Shown piece by piece: positions 42,251 through 52,817 of a stretch of 64,000 nt of DNA. Under the pieces are notes generated by a model. The model had not been told where the DNA came from, searched no databases, and was given only the letters and a program-made list of their open reading frames with translations. The stretch lies in NCBI GenBank assembly GCA_002451695.1, contig DKDC01000001.1:30871-94870 (forward strand). Reading direction: 5' to 3'. The translations under genes were made by a program, and so were the position numbers. The number at the start of each line of letters is the position of its first letter. Positions within the stretch are counted from its first letter, which is position 1. This stretch comes from Prevotellaceae bacterium UBA6858 (GTDB lineage Bacteria > Bacteroidota > Bacteroidia > Bacteroidales > Bacteroidaceae).

Positions 42251-43603
42251 TTACTCCTTGTCAAGACGGGCGCGGATGGCTTCGCTCTCCTTTTCGTAGC
42301 CAGGCTTGTTGAGCAGGGCGAACATATTCTTTTTGTAAGCCTCAACGCCCGGCTGGTTGAATGGGTTGACACCGATGATGTTGCCGCTCACGCCGCACGC
42401 ACGCTCGAAGAAGTAGATGAGCTGCCCTATGTAACGCTCCGAGAGTTTCGGAACGATTACGCGGATGTTTGGCACACCGCCGTCAACATGGGCAAGGCGC
42501 GTGCCGAGCTCCGCCATTTTGTTCACCTCGTCAACCCTGCGGCCCTCGAGGAAGTTAAGCCCGTCAAGGTTTTCGTCATCATGGGGGAACAACACCTTGT
42601 GGTCAACCTCCTCGACGCTCAACACGGTCTCGAAGATTGAACGCTCGCCTTCCTGAATCCACTGTCCCATTGAATGGAGGTCGGTGGTGAAGTCAACCGA
42701 AGCGGGGAAAATTCCCTTGTTGTCCTTGCCCTCGCTCTCGCCGTAGAGCTGCTTCCACCACTCCGCCATATAGTGGAGCTTGGGTTGGAAGTCGGCAAGA
42801 ATTTCTATTTTCTTGCCCTCGCTGTAGAGCGCGTTGCGCACTGCCGCATACTGAAGGCAGATGTTCTGTTCGAAAGGCACGTCAGCCGCTGCGGCTTTCT
42901 CGATGTCGCACGCGCCTGCCACGAGTTCGTCAATGTCGAACCCTGCACACGCAATGGGAAGGAGGCCCACCGGGGTGAGCACCGAGAAGCGCCCGCCCAC
43001 GTTGTCGGGAATGACGAACGAGGTGTAGCCCTCCTTGTCGGCTGTTGTACGCGCCGCGCCCTTGTGTGCGTCGGTTATGGCGACAATCACCTTGCGTGCG
43101 GTGTCCTTTCCCATCTGGTCCTCGCACTGCTTTTTGAGCAGACGGAACGTGAGTGCGGTTTCTGTGGTCGTACCCGACTTGGATATGTTGATTACACCGA
43201 ATTTCTTGTCCTTCAGATATTCGGTGAGTTCAAAAAGATAGTCCTCGCTAATGCTGTTGCCGGCAAAAAGCACTGTGGGGTTCTTCTTGTCGTTCACAAG
43301 CCATGAAAGGGTGTTTGAGAGAGCCTCGATAACAGCCCTTGCGCCAAGATAGCTGCCGCCGATGCCTGCAACGACAATGGTGTCGCACTCCTTGCGGAGC
43401 GTTGCGGCGCAGTCCTTGATAGCCTTCAGGTCTGCCTGGCTTATCGACGAGGGCAGGTGAAGCCAGCCGAGAAAGTCATTGCCCGGGCAAGTTCCTGCCT
43501 CAAGCTCTTTCTGGGCCTCAACAGCCTTGTTCTGCATTTCGGCAAGAGTGGAACCCTTGACGAACTGGCTTGCCTTTGAAAAATCCAAACTGATAGTTTT
43601 CAT
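42251..43603 (-). CDS. pgi: Glucose-6-phosphate isomerase
   Basis: This glycolytic enzyme interconverts glucose-6-phosphate and fructose-6-phosphate. The 450-residue protein shows [19 protein letters not shown], the phosphate-binding [32 protein letters not shown], and the active-site region QQxxMES replaced by the short-form pattern [17 protein letters not shown], then [16 protein letters not shown]. Length matches the compact Firmicutes/Bacteroidota type. It lies between gpsA and the HAD phosphatase in the lysS operon. Confidence 0.96.
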   Translation of the reverse strand: MKTISLDFSKASQFVKGSTLAEMQNKAVEAQKELEAGTCPGNDFLGWLHLPSSISQADLKAIKDCAATLRKECDTIVVAGIGGSYLGARAVIEALSNTLSWLVNDKKNPTVLFAGNSISEDYLFELTEYLKDKKFGVINISKSGTTTETALTFRLLKKQCEDQMGKDTARKVIVAITDAHKGAARTTADKEGYTSFVIPDNVGGRFSVLTPVGLLPIACAGFDIDELVAGACDIEKAAAADVPFEQNICLQYAAVRNALYSEGKKIEILADFQPKLHYMAEWWKQLYGESEGKDNKGIFPASVDFTTDLHSMGQWIQEGERSIFETVLSVEEVDHKVLFPHDDENLDGLNFLEGRRVDEVNKMAELGTRLAHVDGGVPNIRVIVPKLSERYIGQLIYFFERACGVSGNIIGVNPFNQPGVEAYKKNMFALLNKPGYEKESEAIRARLDKE

Positions 43604-43631
43604 ATCACTTCTATGTTTTGTTGTTTTATGT

Positions 43632-44627
43632 TCATCTTAAAGAGTCGGTGAGCAGACCTATCTCGAGCGCGGGCGACACATGGTTGTAAAGTATGTCGTA
43701 AACCGCGTAGAGTATCGGCATGTTCACCCCGAACTGGCGGTTTATTATATAAAGGCATTTGGTGCCGTAATATCCCTCCGCCACCATTTCCATTTCAATC
43801 TGTGCGCTTTTCACGCTGTAGCCCTTGCCAATCATCGTGCCGAACTCGCGGTTGCGGCTGAAATTGGAATAGCCCGTAACAAGCAGGTCGCCGAGGTAGG
43901 CAGTTGCGTAAACGTCGCGGCTTATCGGGTAAACGGCTTTCAGGAAACGGTTCATTTCCTTCACGGCATTGGATATGAGCACCGCCTGGAAGTTGTCGCC
44001 GTAGCCAAGTCCCTTGCAGATGCCGGCGGCTATGGCATAGACATTCTTAAGCACTGCGGCATACTCTATGCCCACCACATCGGTGTTTACGGATGTCTTT
44101 ATGTAGGAGCTCGAAAGGAAGCCGGCAAGCGCACGTCCCAGCTTTTTGTCAATGCAGCCTATGGTGAGGTACGTGAGCCGCCCGAGGGCGACCTCCTCTG
44201 CGTGGCTCGGTCCGCTGATCACCGCAAGCTGGTCGTCGGGTACGTTGTATATCTGGCGGAAATACTCGGTAACGACCAAATCTTCGTCAGGGACAATTCC
44301 CTTTATGGCAGTAACCACAAACTTGTTGACAAGCGGGGTCTTCAGTTTCTTCAGACTGCTCTTGAGATAGGGCGACGGGGTTACGAAAATAACCGTGTCG
44401 CTTTTGGAAACGACCTCGTTTATGTCGCTGCTGAAGTTTATCGCTTCAACGTCAAACTTTGCCATCGTAAGATAGTGGGGATTATGCCCGAGACGCTTAA
44501 ATTCGCCGATGGTCTCCTTTGAGCGCACAAACCAGTTGAGCGCACCGCAATTCTCCATTATTATCTTGGCGATTGCAGTGGCCCAGCTTCCGCTGCCCAC
44601 AAGCCCTATCCTTCCGCAGTCTGACAT
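43632..44627 (-). CDS. gpsA: NAD(P)H-dependent glycerol-3-phosphate dehydrogenase
   Basis: GpsA reduces dihydroxyacetone phosphate to glycerol-3-phosphate for phospholipid synthesis. The 331-residue protein has the Rossmann motif [14 protein letters not shown] (10-23), [29 protein letters not shown] with the catalytic-region Lys, [15 protein letters not shown], and [20 protein letters not shown]. It sits 28 bp after lysS and 28 bp before pgi, so one operon is likely. Confidence 0.95.
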   Translation of the reverse strand: MSDCGRIGLVGSGSWATAIAKIIMENCGALNWFVRSKETIGEFKRLGHNPHYLTMAKFDVEAINFSSDINEVVSKSDTVIFVTPSPYLKSSLKKLKTPLVNKFVVTAIKGIVPDEDLVVTEYFRQIYNVPDDQLAVISGPSHAEEVALGRLTYLTIGCIDKKLGRALAGFLSSSYIKTSVNTDVVGIEYAAVLKNVYAIAAGICKGLGYGDNFQAVLISNAVKEMNRFLKAVYPISRDVYATAYLGDLLVTGYSNFSRNREFGTMIGKGYSVKSAQIEMEMVAEGYYGTKCLYIINRQFGVNMPILYAVYDILYNHVSPALEIGLLTDSLR

Positions 44628-44655
44628 TATTTATATTGCGTAAGCCCCAAGTTTT

Positions 44656-46386
44656 TCAAACAAGCTTTGCGGTCCACGCCGCCACTTCGTCAACCGATGG
44701 CCTTACGGTGGAGAGTTTGTATTTCTTGATTATCTCGCCTATCTGCATCTGTATTTTCTGCGGATTAACGTCCTTCATGTCAGCAACCGTGTTGTAACCA
44801 GCTTTCTGAAGAATGGGGACAATTTCCTCCGCCACGCCGAGAGCCGTGTATTTGTCGGCGGAATCGCGCTGCGGCTTTGCCTCGGGACGCATTTGGGGGA
44901 ACAGCAGAACTTCCTGAATTGTTGTCTTGCCCGTCATGAGCATCACGAGTCGGTCTATGCCTATGCCGATGCCGCTTGTGGGGGGCATTCCGTACTGCAG
45001 GGCGCGCAGGAAGTCCTGATCAATGACCATTGCCTCGTCATCGCCCTTGTCGGCAAGGCGCATCTGCTCCTTGAAGCGTTCCTCCTGGTCTATCGGGTCG
45101 TTAAGCTCGGAGTAGGCGTTTGCAAGCTCTTTTCCGTTTACCATAAGCTCGAACCTTTCGGTAAGCCCCGCCTTTGAGCGGTGCATTTTGGTGAGCGGCG
45201 ACATTTCCACGGGATAGTCGGTGATGAACGTGGGCTGTATGTAAGTGCCCTCGCAGAACTCGCCGAAAATCTCGTCTATCATCTTGCCCTTGCCATAGGT
45301 TTCGTCAACCTCCTCGAGGTTGAGTTTTTTGCAAACTTCGCGTATTTCGTCCTCGCTCTTGCCTTCGAGGTCGTAGCCGGTTTTCTCCTTTATCGCCTCA
45401 AGGATGGGCAGACGGCGGTAAGGTGCTTTGAAGCTCACAATATTGCCGTCGATTTCGCGCTCGGGCTTGCCGTTGACCGCGATGCAGACCTTTTCGAGCA
45501 GCTTTTCGGTGAACGACATCATCCAATTGTAGTCCTTGTAGGCTATATAAAACTCAAGGCACGTGAACTCCGGATTGTGGTTGCGGTCCATGCCTTCGTT
45601 GCGGAAATTCTTGCCAATCTCGTAAACCCCCTCAAAGCCGCCCACGATGAGACGCTTCAAGTAAAGTTCGGTGGCTATACGCATATACATATCCACATTA
45701 AGCGCGTTGTAGTGGGTTATGAACGGGCGCGCGCTCGCGCCGCCGGGAATGCTCTGGAGCGTGGGGGTTTCAACCTCGGTGGCGCCTATGGCGTTCAGCT
45801 CCCTGCGGATTGTGTCTATCACCGCAGCCCTCTGCACGAATGTCTCCTTCACGCCCTTGTTCACTATGAGGTCAACGTAACGCTGCCGGTAGCGCAATTC
45901 GGCGTCGTCAAAGCTGTCGTACGTCTTGCCGTCCTTTTCCTTCACCACAGGAAGCGGCTTGAGGCTCTTCGAGAGAAGCTTCAGCTCCTCGGCATGAACG
46001 GAAATCTCGCCGGTCTGTGTGCGGAACACATAGCCTTTCACTCCCACAAAGTCGCCGAAATCGAGCAGACGCTTGAACACCACGTTGTACAGGTCCTTGT
46101 CTTCACCGGGGCAGATGCCGTCGCGGGTAACGTAAACCTGCACCCTGCCCTTGGAGTCCTGAAGCTCGATGAAGCTCGCCTTGCCCATTATGCGGCGGCT
46201 CATCATACGGCCGGCTATGCATACACGGCGCGGATCGGCGTTTTCGTCAAAGTTTTCCTTTATGTCTGTTGAGAAAGCGTCCGTGGGATATTCTTCGGCA
46301 GGATAAGGGTCAACGCCCAATTTCCTCAGTTCCGCCAAACTCTCGCGGCGGTTGATTTCCTGCTCACTCAAATCTAATACGTTCAT
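44656..46386 (-). CDS. lysS: Lysyl-tRNA synthetase, class II
   Basis: This enzyme charges tRNA-Lys. The 576-residue protein starts at MNVLDLSEQEINRRESL (46386). The N-terminal anticodon-binding OB domain (RVCIAGRMMSRRIMGKASFI) is followed by the class II catalytic core: motif 1 around VETPTLQSIPGGASARPFIT, motif 2 FRNEGMDRNHNPEFTCLEFY and motif 3 GIGIGIDRLVMLMTGKT. An extra C-terminal stretch of about 70 residues (PILQKAGYNTVADMKDVNP) is typical of Bacteroidota LysS. Promoter element at 46414; first gene of lysS-gpsA-pgi-HAD. Confidence 0.97.
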   Translation of the reverse strand: MNVLDLSEQEINRRESLAELRKLGVDPYPAEEYPTDAFSTDIKENFDENADPRRVCIAGRMMSRRIMGKASFIELQDSKGRVQVYVTRDGICPGEDKDLYNVVFKRLLDFGDFVGVKGYVFRTQTGEISVHAEELKLLSKSLKPLPVVKEKDGKTYDSFDDAELRYRQRYVDLIVNKGVKETFVQRAAVIDTIRRELNAIGATEVETPTLQSIPGGASARPFITHYNALNVDMYMRIATELYLKRLIVGGFEGVYEIGKNFRNEGMDRNHNPEFTCLEFYIAYKDYNWMMSFTEKLLEKVCIAVNGKPEREIDGNIVSFKAPYRRLPILEAIKEKTGYDLEGKSEDEIREVCKKLNLEEVDETYGKGKMIDEIFGEFCEGTYIQPTFITDYPVEMSPLTKMHRSKAGLTERFELMVNGKELANAYSELNDPIDQEERFKEQMRLADKGDDEAMVIDQDFLRALQYGMPPTSGIGIGIDRLVMLMTGKTTIQEVLLFPQMRPEAKPQRDSADKYTALGVAEEIVPILQKAGYNTVADMKDVNPQKIQMQIGEIIKKYKLSTVRPSVDEVAAWTAKLV

Positions 46387-46413
46387 ATTTGCGCTGTAAT
46401 GTGATTTTACCTG

Positions 46414-46421
46414 CAAAATTA
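46414..46421 (-). promoter_or_regulatory. -7 promoter element for the lysS operon
   Basis: Minus-strand TAATTTTG matches TAnnTTTG, 28-35 bp upstream of the lysS ATG. Confidence 0.6.
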
Positions 46422-46526
46422 CTAATTTCTTTCCGATACGCCCCAATTTGGCGGCATTCATCTGACAATTGCCACCGCCGCCCCATGCTCCTTATGACAT
46501 ATCGCGGGAAGCGCATTTCAAGGGGC

Positions 46527-46735
46527 AAGAATTATGTCTGATATAATTTTTCCTACGTCCGATGTAGTTTTTCCTACATCAAATGTATTTTTCCGGGTGT
46601 TCGGCAAAGGGCAATTGACTTGCGTTTTGCGCCATTTGCCGAACGGTGCAAATACTGGTTAATAGGTTACTGTATATATGTAGGGGCGTATTGCATACGC
46701 CCTGCACGCCACCGCATGAACCGCATCGCAAAAAA
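46527..46735 (+). repeat. Composite intergenic repeat, copy 9 (truncated at both ends)
   Basis: Module A has lost its leader and most of unit 1; the remaining units start at 46537, 46558 and 46579. Module B keeps the first palindrome (46680-46703) and the interior beginning GCACGCCACCGCATGAACCG, then stops where the ilvC terminator begins. The second palindrome is missing. The 401-bp gap lies between lysS and ilvC. Confidence 0.85.
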
Positions 46736-46776
46736 AATCCCGCAGCCCGGAAGGGCCGCAGGATTGAACCTTATTC
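46729..46776 (-). terminator. Rho-independent terminator of the ilv operon
   Basis: On the minus strand AATCCTGCGGCCC pairs with GGGCTGCGGGATT around TTCC and is followed by TTTTTTT. It abuts the truncated repeat copy 9. Confidence 0.88.
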
Positions 46777-46787
46777 CAAAGCCGGAA

Positions 46788-47831
46788 TTAGTTGTTCTCG
46801 GGACGGAGCTTGCGCACGGTCTCGCCGGTGCGCCACATTTCGCTGTTGTGTATCGCCTCAAGTTCCTTGTTGAGCTTTTCGCGGTAGTCGGGCTTCGAGT
46901 TGCTGTCGATTGAAATCTGAGCCTCGTTGCCTGTTGCCACGCTTTCGTAAAGTTTCTCCATTACAGGCTTGATTGCATCGTGGAACGGGCCCATCCAGTC
47001 GAGAGCGCCGCGCTGCGCGGTTGTGGAGCAGTTTGCGTACATCCAGTCCATGCCATTCTTGCCCACCATCGGGAGAAGGCTCTGGGTGAACTCCTCAACC
47101 GTTTCGTTGAACGCCTCGGACGGTGTGTGTCCGTGGCTGCGGAGGGTCTCATACTGTGCGAGGAACATTCCCTGCACGGCTCCCATCAGCGCGCCGCGCT
47201 CGCCGGTAAGGTCGCTGTAGGTCTCGCGGGTGAACGTTGTCTTGAACATATAGCCCGAACCGATGCCTATGCCCATTGCCATTGTGCGCTCCTCTGCCTT
47301 GCCTGTCGCGTCCTGGAACACAGCATACGAACTGTTGATGCCGCGCCCTTCGAGGAACAGCGAACGGAGGGAAGTGCCAGACCCCTTGGGGGCAACCATG
47401 ATTACGTCAACATCCGTGGGGGGTACAACGTTGGTGCGATCCTTGTAGGTGATGGCAAAACCGTGGGAGAAGTAAAGAGCCTTGCCCTTGGTTACATATT
47501 GCTTGATTTTGGGCCACATCTCAATCTGTGCGGCATCGCTCAGAAGCATACAGATGATTGTTCCCTTTTCGGCAGCCTCCTCGACAGAGAACAGGGTTTC
47601 GCCCGGCACCCAGCCGTCGGCCACACATTTATCATAAGTTTTGCTCTTGCGCTGACCTACGATCACGTTGAAACCGTTGTCGCGGAGGTTCAAAGCCTGA
47701 CCCGGACCCTGAATGCCATAACCAAGAACTGCGATAGTCTCGTCTTTCAGAACTTCACGAGCCTTGCTCAACGGAAATTCTTCACGCGTTGCAACATCCT
47801 CAACAACGCCGCCAAAGTTAATCTTTGCCAT
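46788..47831 (-). CDS. ilvC: Ketol-acid reductoisomerase
   Basis: IlvC isomerises and reduces acetolactate or acetohydroxybutyrate to the dihydroxy acid, using NADPH and magnesium, for valine, leucine and isoleucine. The 347-residue class I protein shows the Rossmann motif VLGYGIQGPGQALNLRDNG, SKTYDKCVADG, PKGSGTSLRSLFLEGRGINS, and DLTGERGALMGAVQGMF with the metal-binding Asp/Glu region. Last gene of the operon ilvD-ilvB-ilvN-thioesterase-ilvC. Confidence 0.96.
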   Translation of the reverse strand: MAKINFGGVVEDVATREEFPLSKAREVLKDETIAVLGYGIQGPGQALNLRDNGFNVIVGQRKSKTYDKCVADGWVPGETLFSVEEAAEKGTIICMLLSDAAQIEMWPKIKQYVTKGKALYFSHGFAITYKDRTNVVPPTDVDVIMVAPKGSGTSLRSLFLEGRGINSSYAVFQDATGKAEERTMAMGIGIGSGYMFKTTFTRETYSDLTGERGALMGAVQGMFLAQYETLRSHGHTPSEAFNETVEEFTQSLLPMVGKNGMDWMYANCSTTAQRGALDWMGPFHDAIKPVMEKLYESVATGNEAQISIDSNSKPDYREKLNKELEAIHNSEMWRTGETVRKLRPENN

Positions 47832-47904
47832 TTTGTTTTTTGTTTTTGCGCCTCCCCAAGCCCTCGGGCGGGAAGGCTGTGTTATACATGTTTATATTAT
47901 TGTC

Positions 47905-48669
47905 CTACTTGAAAGTTATGCGGCAGGAGCATACCTTTTTCTCCCTTCCCTCCCCGTCCCCGGGTTGCAGGCGCACTTCCACATTGTATATGTTTTCCGA
48001 AACGCGTTCCTTGTAGAAAGCCAGGCGGTCGCCAAAGTGAGCCTCGCCGTGATAGGCAATCTCCAAGCCTGAAACACGCCGCGTGGAATACACTTCCTGC
48101 GGAAAAAGGTCCAGAATATGCTCTATGTACCTTATGCTGTTGAAATGCCGGTTGATGTCGATGTCGCTGTAATAAGCCGTGATTATGCGCTGCGGCTCTT
48201 CCGCCGTAACCCTGATGCGCGAGAAGTCCTCAACTTCGCACGCCTTTTCCGCATCCGCCCACTTGGCGAAGCCGCCGCCCGGAAGCGTCTCAAGGTTTAC
48301 CGGCATACGGGTCTCTGAATTTATCAAAGCCCACGTGGTGTAGGCGTAACCGTAAGCCGTGTTGTCGGGACGCAATATTGAAAAGCATCTGTCCGTAAAC
48401 GTGCGGTAAACATTGCGTATCCACGTCTCTATTTCATAACGCTCGTTCACCTTGGGCATTTCGTCCATGCTGATTATCATACGCGACAAAACCCACGCCT
48501 GTTTCTGCGGCATGAGCTGCTTCATTCCAAAACCGTGGCTGTCGGCGTGCATCCCCGCAGTGGCGAGGATTCTCTTTCCCAGCTCCTGCCACGCAAGAAC
48601 ACCCGTGAAGTCCTCGGTGAAAGGCTCCACTACGTAATCAAACCTGCTTGACTTGTCCGGCGTTTCCAT
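47905..48669 (-). CDS. Acyl-ACP thioesterase
   Basis: This 254-residue protein is an acyl-acyl-carrier-protein thioesterase of the plant FatA/FatB-like family with two hotdog domains. Visible features are DYVVEPFTEDFTGVLAWQEL, GMKQLMPQKQAWVLSRMIIS (first hotdog) and DIDINRHFNSIRYIEHILDL, containing the Asn and His of the active site. The family releases fatty acids from ACP. It is embedded between ilvN and ilvC, an order common in Bacteroidales; branched-chain amino-acid and branched-chain fatty-acid supply may be linked, which is inference. Confidence 0.9.
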   Translation of the reverse strand: METPDKSSRFDYVVEPFTEDFTGVLAWQELGKRILATAGMHADSHGFGMKQLMPQKQAWVLSRMIISMDEMPKVNERYEIETWIRNVYRTFTDRCFSILRPDNTAYGYAYTTWALINSETRMPVNLETLPGGGFAKWADAEKACEVEDFSRIRVTAEEPQRIITAYYSDIDINRHFNSIRYIEHILDLFPQEVYSTRRVSGLEIAYHGEAHFGDRLAFYKERVSENIYNVEVRLQPGDGEGREKKVCSCRITFK

Positions 48670-48670
48670 T

Positions 48671-49228
48671 TCAGTTTTCTGTTTCCTGACGCGTGCGGTT
48701 GCGGTGCAGCAGATACTCCGTTACAAACTCGCGGCGGCTTTTTGTTACGGCGATAGAGCCGGAGTGGACAAACTGCAATATGCAGTCGAGCACCTTGAGA
48801 TGTTTGTAAAGACTGTTTATCTCTTCCGTAAGCCCCTCCATTGAAACTATGGAGTAAGTGGAGTTGACCTCCACGAACTTAGCCCCATAAGTGCGGATTT
48901 CCCTTGAAATCTGGCGGTTTTCCAAAACAGCCGGGGTGGAAAGCTTGAACAGCGCGGTTTCAAGAGTGAAGATTTCGTCCTCGGTGAAATAGTTTGCCGA
49001 CACAACGTCTATAATCTTCTCTATCTGCTTGGCTATTTTGTCGATAATCAACTCGGTGGAATAACAGGTGATTGTATATCTGTGAAGCCCCTCAATGCTC
49101 GAAGCCGACACATTAAGGCTCTCGATGTTAACCTGCCTGCGCGTAAACACCGTTGTTATGTGATTGAGCACGCCAGGAAGGTTCTCGGAGAATATTATCA
49201 GTGTATATAATGTTTCGTCTGATTGCAT
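48671..49228 (-). CDS. ilvN: Acetolactate synthase small regulatory subunit
   Basis: This 185-residue regulatory subunit activates and confers feedback control on the catalytic subunit. The N-terminal ACT domain reads LYTLIIFSENLPGVLNHITT and RRQVNIESLNVSASS; the C-terminal ACT-like domain has SREIRTYGAKFVEVNSTYSI and TEEINSLYKHLKVLDCI. It lies 18 bp after ilvB and one base before the thioesterase. Ligand identity (usually valine) is inferred from family. Confidence 0.93.
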   Translation of the reverse strand: MQSDETLYTLIIFSENLPGVLNHITTVFTRRQVNIESLNVSASSIEGLHRYTITCYSTELIIDKIAKQIEKIIDVVSANYFTEDEIFTLETALFKLSTPAVLENRQISREIRTYGAKFVEVNSTYSIVSMEGLTEEINSLYKHLKVLDCILQFVHSGSIAVTKSRREFVTEYLLHRNRTRQETEN

Positions 49229-49246
49229 GATTGTAAACTTTGCGGT

Positions 49247-50950
49247 TTATTTCAGTTCGAGCAGCATATCGTCCACATCGTGTCCGGGGAAGCACATCGG
49301 CAGGACATTCTCCTCCTCCGCCACTGCCGTCTGCAAAAGGAACGGGCCGTCGGTCTCCACCATTTCCTTCACGGCCGCCGCAAGGTCTTTGCGGTCAACC
49401 ACAGTGCGGCACGGTATGTTGTACGCCGAAGCTATCTTCTCGTAATCAGGGTTCATCATCCGGGTGAACGAATAGCGCGAATCGAAGAACAGTTCCTGCC
49501 ACTGGCGCACGTTGCCGAGGAAATTATTGTTCATCAATATAATCTTCACAGGCGAATGCTGCTCCATTATAGTGCCGAACTCCTCTATCGTCATCTGCAG
49601 TCCCCCGTCGCCGGTAAAGAAGCAAACTGTCCTGTCGGGGGCGGCGAATGCCGCGCCTATGGCGGCGGGAAGTCCGAAACCCATAGTCCCCATTCCGCCC
49701 GAGGTTACAATGCTGTTGTTTTTGGAGAACTTGAAATAGCGTGCCGACATCATCTGGTTCTGCCCCACATCGGTTACGAGTATTGCCGCGTTGTTTGTGG
49801 CTTCCGTAACAGCGTTCACAACCTCACCCATACGGAGCGGGCCAGCTGCGGGATGGATTTCGGGGGTTATCACTTTTTCGTTCTCTATATCCCTGAACTG
49901 TTCAAAACTCTTGCGCCACGCCTTGTGGTTGCCCGGCTTCAGAAGTTTTGTTACCTCGGCAAGCGTTTCCTTGCAGTCGCCAAGCACAGGCACGTCAACA
50001 GAAACATTTTTGTTAATCTCCGACGGGTCTATGTCAAAGTGAATCTTCTTTGCGCGACCAGCGTATGTGCTCAACTTTCCTGTTATGCGGTCGTCAAAGC
50101 GCATTCCAACGGCTATCAGCAGGTCGCACTCCTGTGTTTTTACATTTGCGGCATAACTTCCGTGCATACCAAGCATCCCCACATTCAGAGGATGACTGCT
50201 CGGGAGTGCGGAAAGCCCGAGCAATGTGCAGCCTGCGGGAGCGTCAATGCGCTCTATAAACTCCTGCAACTCCTTTTGCGCGCCGCCAAGCTGCACACCC
50301 TGCCCCACAAGCACGAGCGGCTTGCAACTTTCGTTTATTAGCTGTGCCGCTTCTTTGATTGCTTCGGGAGTATGTTCGGGAACAGGCTGATAACTGCGGA
50401 TAAAATTGATATTACGTTTTTCGTATTCCGCCAGCTCCACTTGCGCGTTCTTAGTGAAATCGAGAACCACTGGACCGGGTCGCCCGCTGCGTGCAATATA
50501 AAACGCACGGCTCACAGCCCACGCCACCTTTTCTGCGCTTCTTATCTGATACGCCCACTTTGATATAGGCTGTGCTATGTCCACAACGTCGCATTCCTGA
50601 AAGGCGTCCGTCCCGAGCGCGCCGACACCCACCTGCCCTGTAATTACAACCATTGGCGTGCTGTCCATCATGGCATCGGCTATGCCCGTAATGGTGTTGG
50701 TAGCGCCGGGACCGCTCGTGGCTATCGCCACGCCCACTTTCCCGCTGACACGCGCATATCCCTCGGCGGCGTGTGCCGCCGCCTGTTCGTGGCGCACAAG
50801 AATGTGGTTAATCTGCTTGCCTTGGTAATCATACAGCTTGTCATACACAGGCATAATTGCACCGCCGGGATAGCCGAACACGGTTGTTACGCCTTCGTCA
50901 ATAAGAGAGCGTATGAGTATTTCTGCGCCGGAAATCAATTCGTTTCCCAT
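49247..50950 (-). CDS. ilvB: Acetolactate synthase large catalytic subunit
   Basis: This thiamine-diphosphate enzyme condenses pyruvate to acetolactate or, with 2-ketobutyrate, to acetohydroxybutyrate. The 567-residue protein shows VFGYPGGAIMPVYD, catalytic Glu in VRHEQAAAHAAEGYAR (Glu about 54), SGPGATNTITGIADAM, the FAD-domain region ECDLLIAVGMRFDDRITGKL, and the ThDP signature FFTGDGGLQMTIEEF with MNNNFLGNVRQWQ. It lies one base after ilvD. Confidence 0.96.
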   Translation of the reverse strand: MGNELISGAEILIRSLIDEGVTTVFGYPGGAIMPVYDKLYDYQGKQINHILVRHEQAAAHAAEGYARVSGKVGVAIATSGPGATNTITGIADAMMDSTPMVVITGQVGVGALGTDAFQECDVVDIAQPISKWAYQIRSAEKVAWAVSRAFYIARSGRPGPVVLDFTKNAQVELAEYEKRNINFIRSYQPVPEHTPEAIKEAAQLINESCKPLVLVGQGVQLGGAQKELQEFIERIDAPAGCTLLGLSALPSSHPLNVGMLGMHGSYAANVKTQECDLLIAVGMRFDDRITGKLSTYAGRAKKIHFDIDPSEINKNVSVDVPVLGDCKETLAEVTKLLKPGNHKAWRKSFEQFRDIENEKVITPEIHPAAGPLRMGEVVNAVTEATNNAAILVTDVGQNQMMSARYFKFSKNNSIVTSGGMGTMGFGLPAAIGAAFAAPDRTVCFFTGDGGLQMTIEEFGTIMEQHSPVKIILMNNNFLGNVRQWQELFFDSRYSFTRMMNPDYEKIASAYNIPCRTVVDRKDLAAAVKEMVETDGPFLLQTAVAEEENVLPMCFPGHDVDDMLLELK

Positions 50951-50951
50951 T

Positions 50952-52760
50952 TCATTCGTCTTTGAGTATTCTTACTCCGCCTTTGTCGGCAGAGCTTACC
51001 ATCGCCGCATAGGCACGCAAAGCCTTCGACACAGTGCGGTTTCTTTTCAACGGCACTTGCGGACGCGCTCCAAGCTCCTCGTCAGAAAGATGCACGTTGA
51101 TTGTGCGTTCGGGGATGTTTATTTCGATAATGTCCCCGTCAACGATTTTGCCTATCGCGCCGCCCGAAGCTGCCTCCGGCGATATATGCCCGATGCTGAG
51201 TCCCGAAGTTCCGCCGCTGAAGCGTCCGTCGGTTATAAGGGCGCACTCCTTGCCAAGGTGAATGCTCTTTATGTATGATGTGGGATAAAGCATTTCCTGC
51301 ATACCCGGGCCTCCCTTGGGGCCTTCATGAGTTATCACGACCACATCGCCGCTCTTGACCTTGCCGCCAAGTATGCCCTCGCAAGCGGCTTCCTGTGAAT
51401 CGAACACCTTCGCCGGACCTTGGAAATGCCATATCGACTCGTCCACGCCGGCAGTCTTGACAACGCATCCGTCCTTCGCTATGTTTCCGAAAAGCACCGC
51501 AAGCCCGCCGTCTTTTGAGTAGGCGTGTTCCAGGTCGCGAATACAGCCCCCGGCACGGTCTGTGTCAAGGGTTTCCCACTGCGCGTCCTGCGAACCCATT
51601 GTTGTGGTGAATTTTCTGCCGGGTGCGCTGTGGTATATGCGCGAAGCCTCGGAATCTATATTTTCCTTTGTTATGTCGTATTTTGCCACCGCCTCTCCGA
51701 GCGTAATTCCGTCAACGCGCCTTACGGACGTGTCGAGCAAGCCGCCTTTTGCCAGTTCGCCAAGAATGCCGAGGATGCCGCCCGCACGGTTGCAGTTTTC
51801 CACGGAGTACTTCTGCGTGTTGGGGGCGAGCTTGCACAGGCAGGGCACTTTGCGGCTCAAAGCGTCAATGTCCTTCATCTTGAAGTCAACGCCGCCCTCG
51901 TTTGCCACGGCAAGCAGGTGCAATATAGTGTTTGTAGAGCCGCCCATGGCTATGTCAAGCGACATGGCGTTCAAAAATGCTTCCCTTGTGGCAATGCTGC
52001 GCGGCAGCACGCTCTCGTCGCCCTCACCATAATACTTATATGCGTTCCCGACTATCAGTCTGGCTGCATCCTTGAACAGCTGCAGACGGTTCACGTGCGA
52101 GGCGAGCACAGTCCCGTTCCCCGGCAGCGCGAGCCCTATCGCCTCGGTCAGCGAGTTCATCGAGTTTGCCGTGAACATTCCCGAACAGCATCCGCATCCG
52201 GGACAGGCGCGTTCCTCTATTTTGTCCAGCTCTTCCTGCGAAACGCTCTTGTCCGCGCCCTTAACCATTGCCGTAATGAGGTCGATGTTCCGGTTGTCCC
52301 ATCTTCCCGCCTCCATAGGGCCTCCCGACACAAACACTGTGGGGATGTTAAGCCTCATCGCCGCCATAAGCATTCCCGGAGTTATCTTGTCGCAGTTGCT
52401 TATGCACACAAGCGCGTCCGCCTTGTGGGCGTTCACCATATACTCCACGGAGTCGGCTATCAAGTCGCGTGAGGGAAGCGAGTAAAGCATCCCGTCATGC
52501 CCCATCGCTATGCCGTCGTCAATGGCTATCGTGTTGAACTCGGCAGCATAGCAACCGAGTTTCTCTATTTCTTTCTTTACAAGCTGACCCGCCTCGTGAA
52601 GGTGCGTATGTCCCGGCACAAACTGCGTGAACGAGTTGGCAATCGCAATTATAGGCTTGCCGAATTGCCCGCGCTTCATTCCCGTGGCCACCCACAAGGC
52701 ACGCGAGCCCGCCATTTTCCTTCCTTCTGTGGAGACGGCGCTCCTTAGTTGTATTTTCAT
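50952..52760 (-). CDS. ilvD: Dihydroxy-acid dehydratase
   Basis: IlvD dehydrates dihydroxy acids to 2-keto acids and needs an iron-sulfur cluster. The 602-residue form starts at [20 protein letters not shown] (52760); the ATGs at 52772 and 52802 are in frame and possible. The cluster ligands are visible in [15 protein letters not shown] and [19 protein letters not shown], with [12 protein letters not shown] and [15 protein letters not shown] later. It is the first gene of the operon. A -7 element at 52818 precedes it; no leader peptide with runs of Ile, Leu or Val codons is seen. Confidence 0.96.
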   Translation of the reverse strand: MKIQLRSAVSTEGRKMAGSRALWVATGMKRGQFGKPIIAIANSFTQFVPGHTHLHEAGQLVKKEIEKLGCYAAEFNTIAIDDGIAMGHDGMLYSLPSRDLIADSVEYMVNAHKADALVCISNCDKITPGMLMAAMRLNIPTVFVSGGPMEAGRWDNRNIDLITAMVKGADKSVSQEELDKIEERACPGCGCCSGMFTANSMNSLTEAIGLALPGNGTVLASHVNRLQLFKDAARLIVGNAYKYYGEGDESVLPRSIATREAFLNAMSLDIAMGGSTNTILHLLAVANEGGVDFKMKDIDALSRKVPCLCKLAPNTQKYSVENCNRAGGILGILGELAKGGLLDTSVRRVDGITLGEAVAKYDITKENIDSEASRIYHSAPGRKFTTTMGSQDAQWETLDTDRAGGCIRDLEHAYSKDGGLAVLFGNIAKDGCVVKTAGVDESIWHFQGPAKVFDSQEAACEGILGGKVKSGDVVVITHEGPKGGPGMQEMLYPTSYIKSIHLGKECALITDGRFSGGTSGLSIGHISPEAASGGAIGKIVDGDIIEINIPERTINVHLSDEELGARPQVPLKRNRTVSKALRAYAAMVSSADKGGVRILKDE

Positions 52761-52817
52761 CTTTTCTGTCATTACCTTATCCTGTTCGGAGTATATATGC
52801 AATTTCTATGTCATTCG

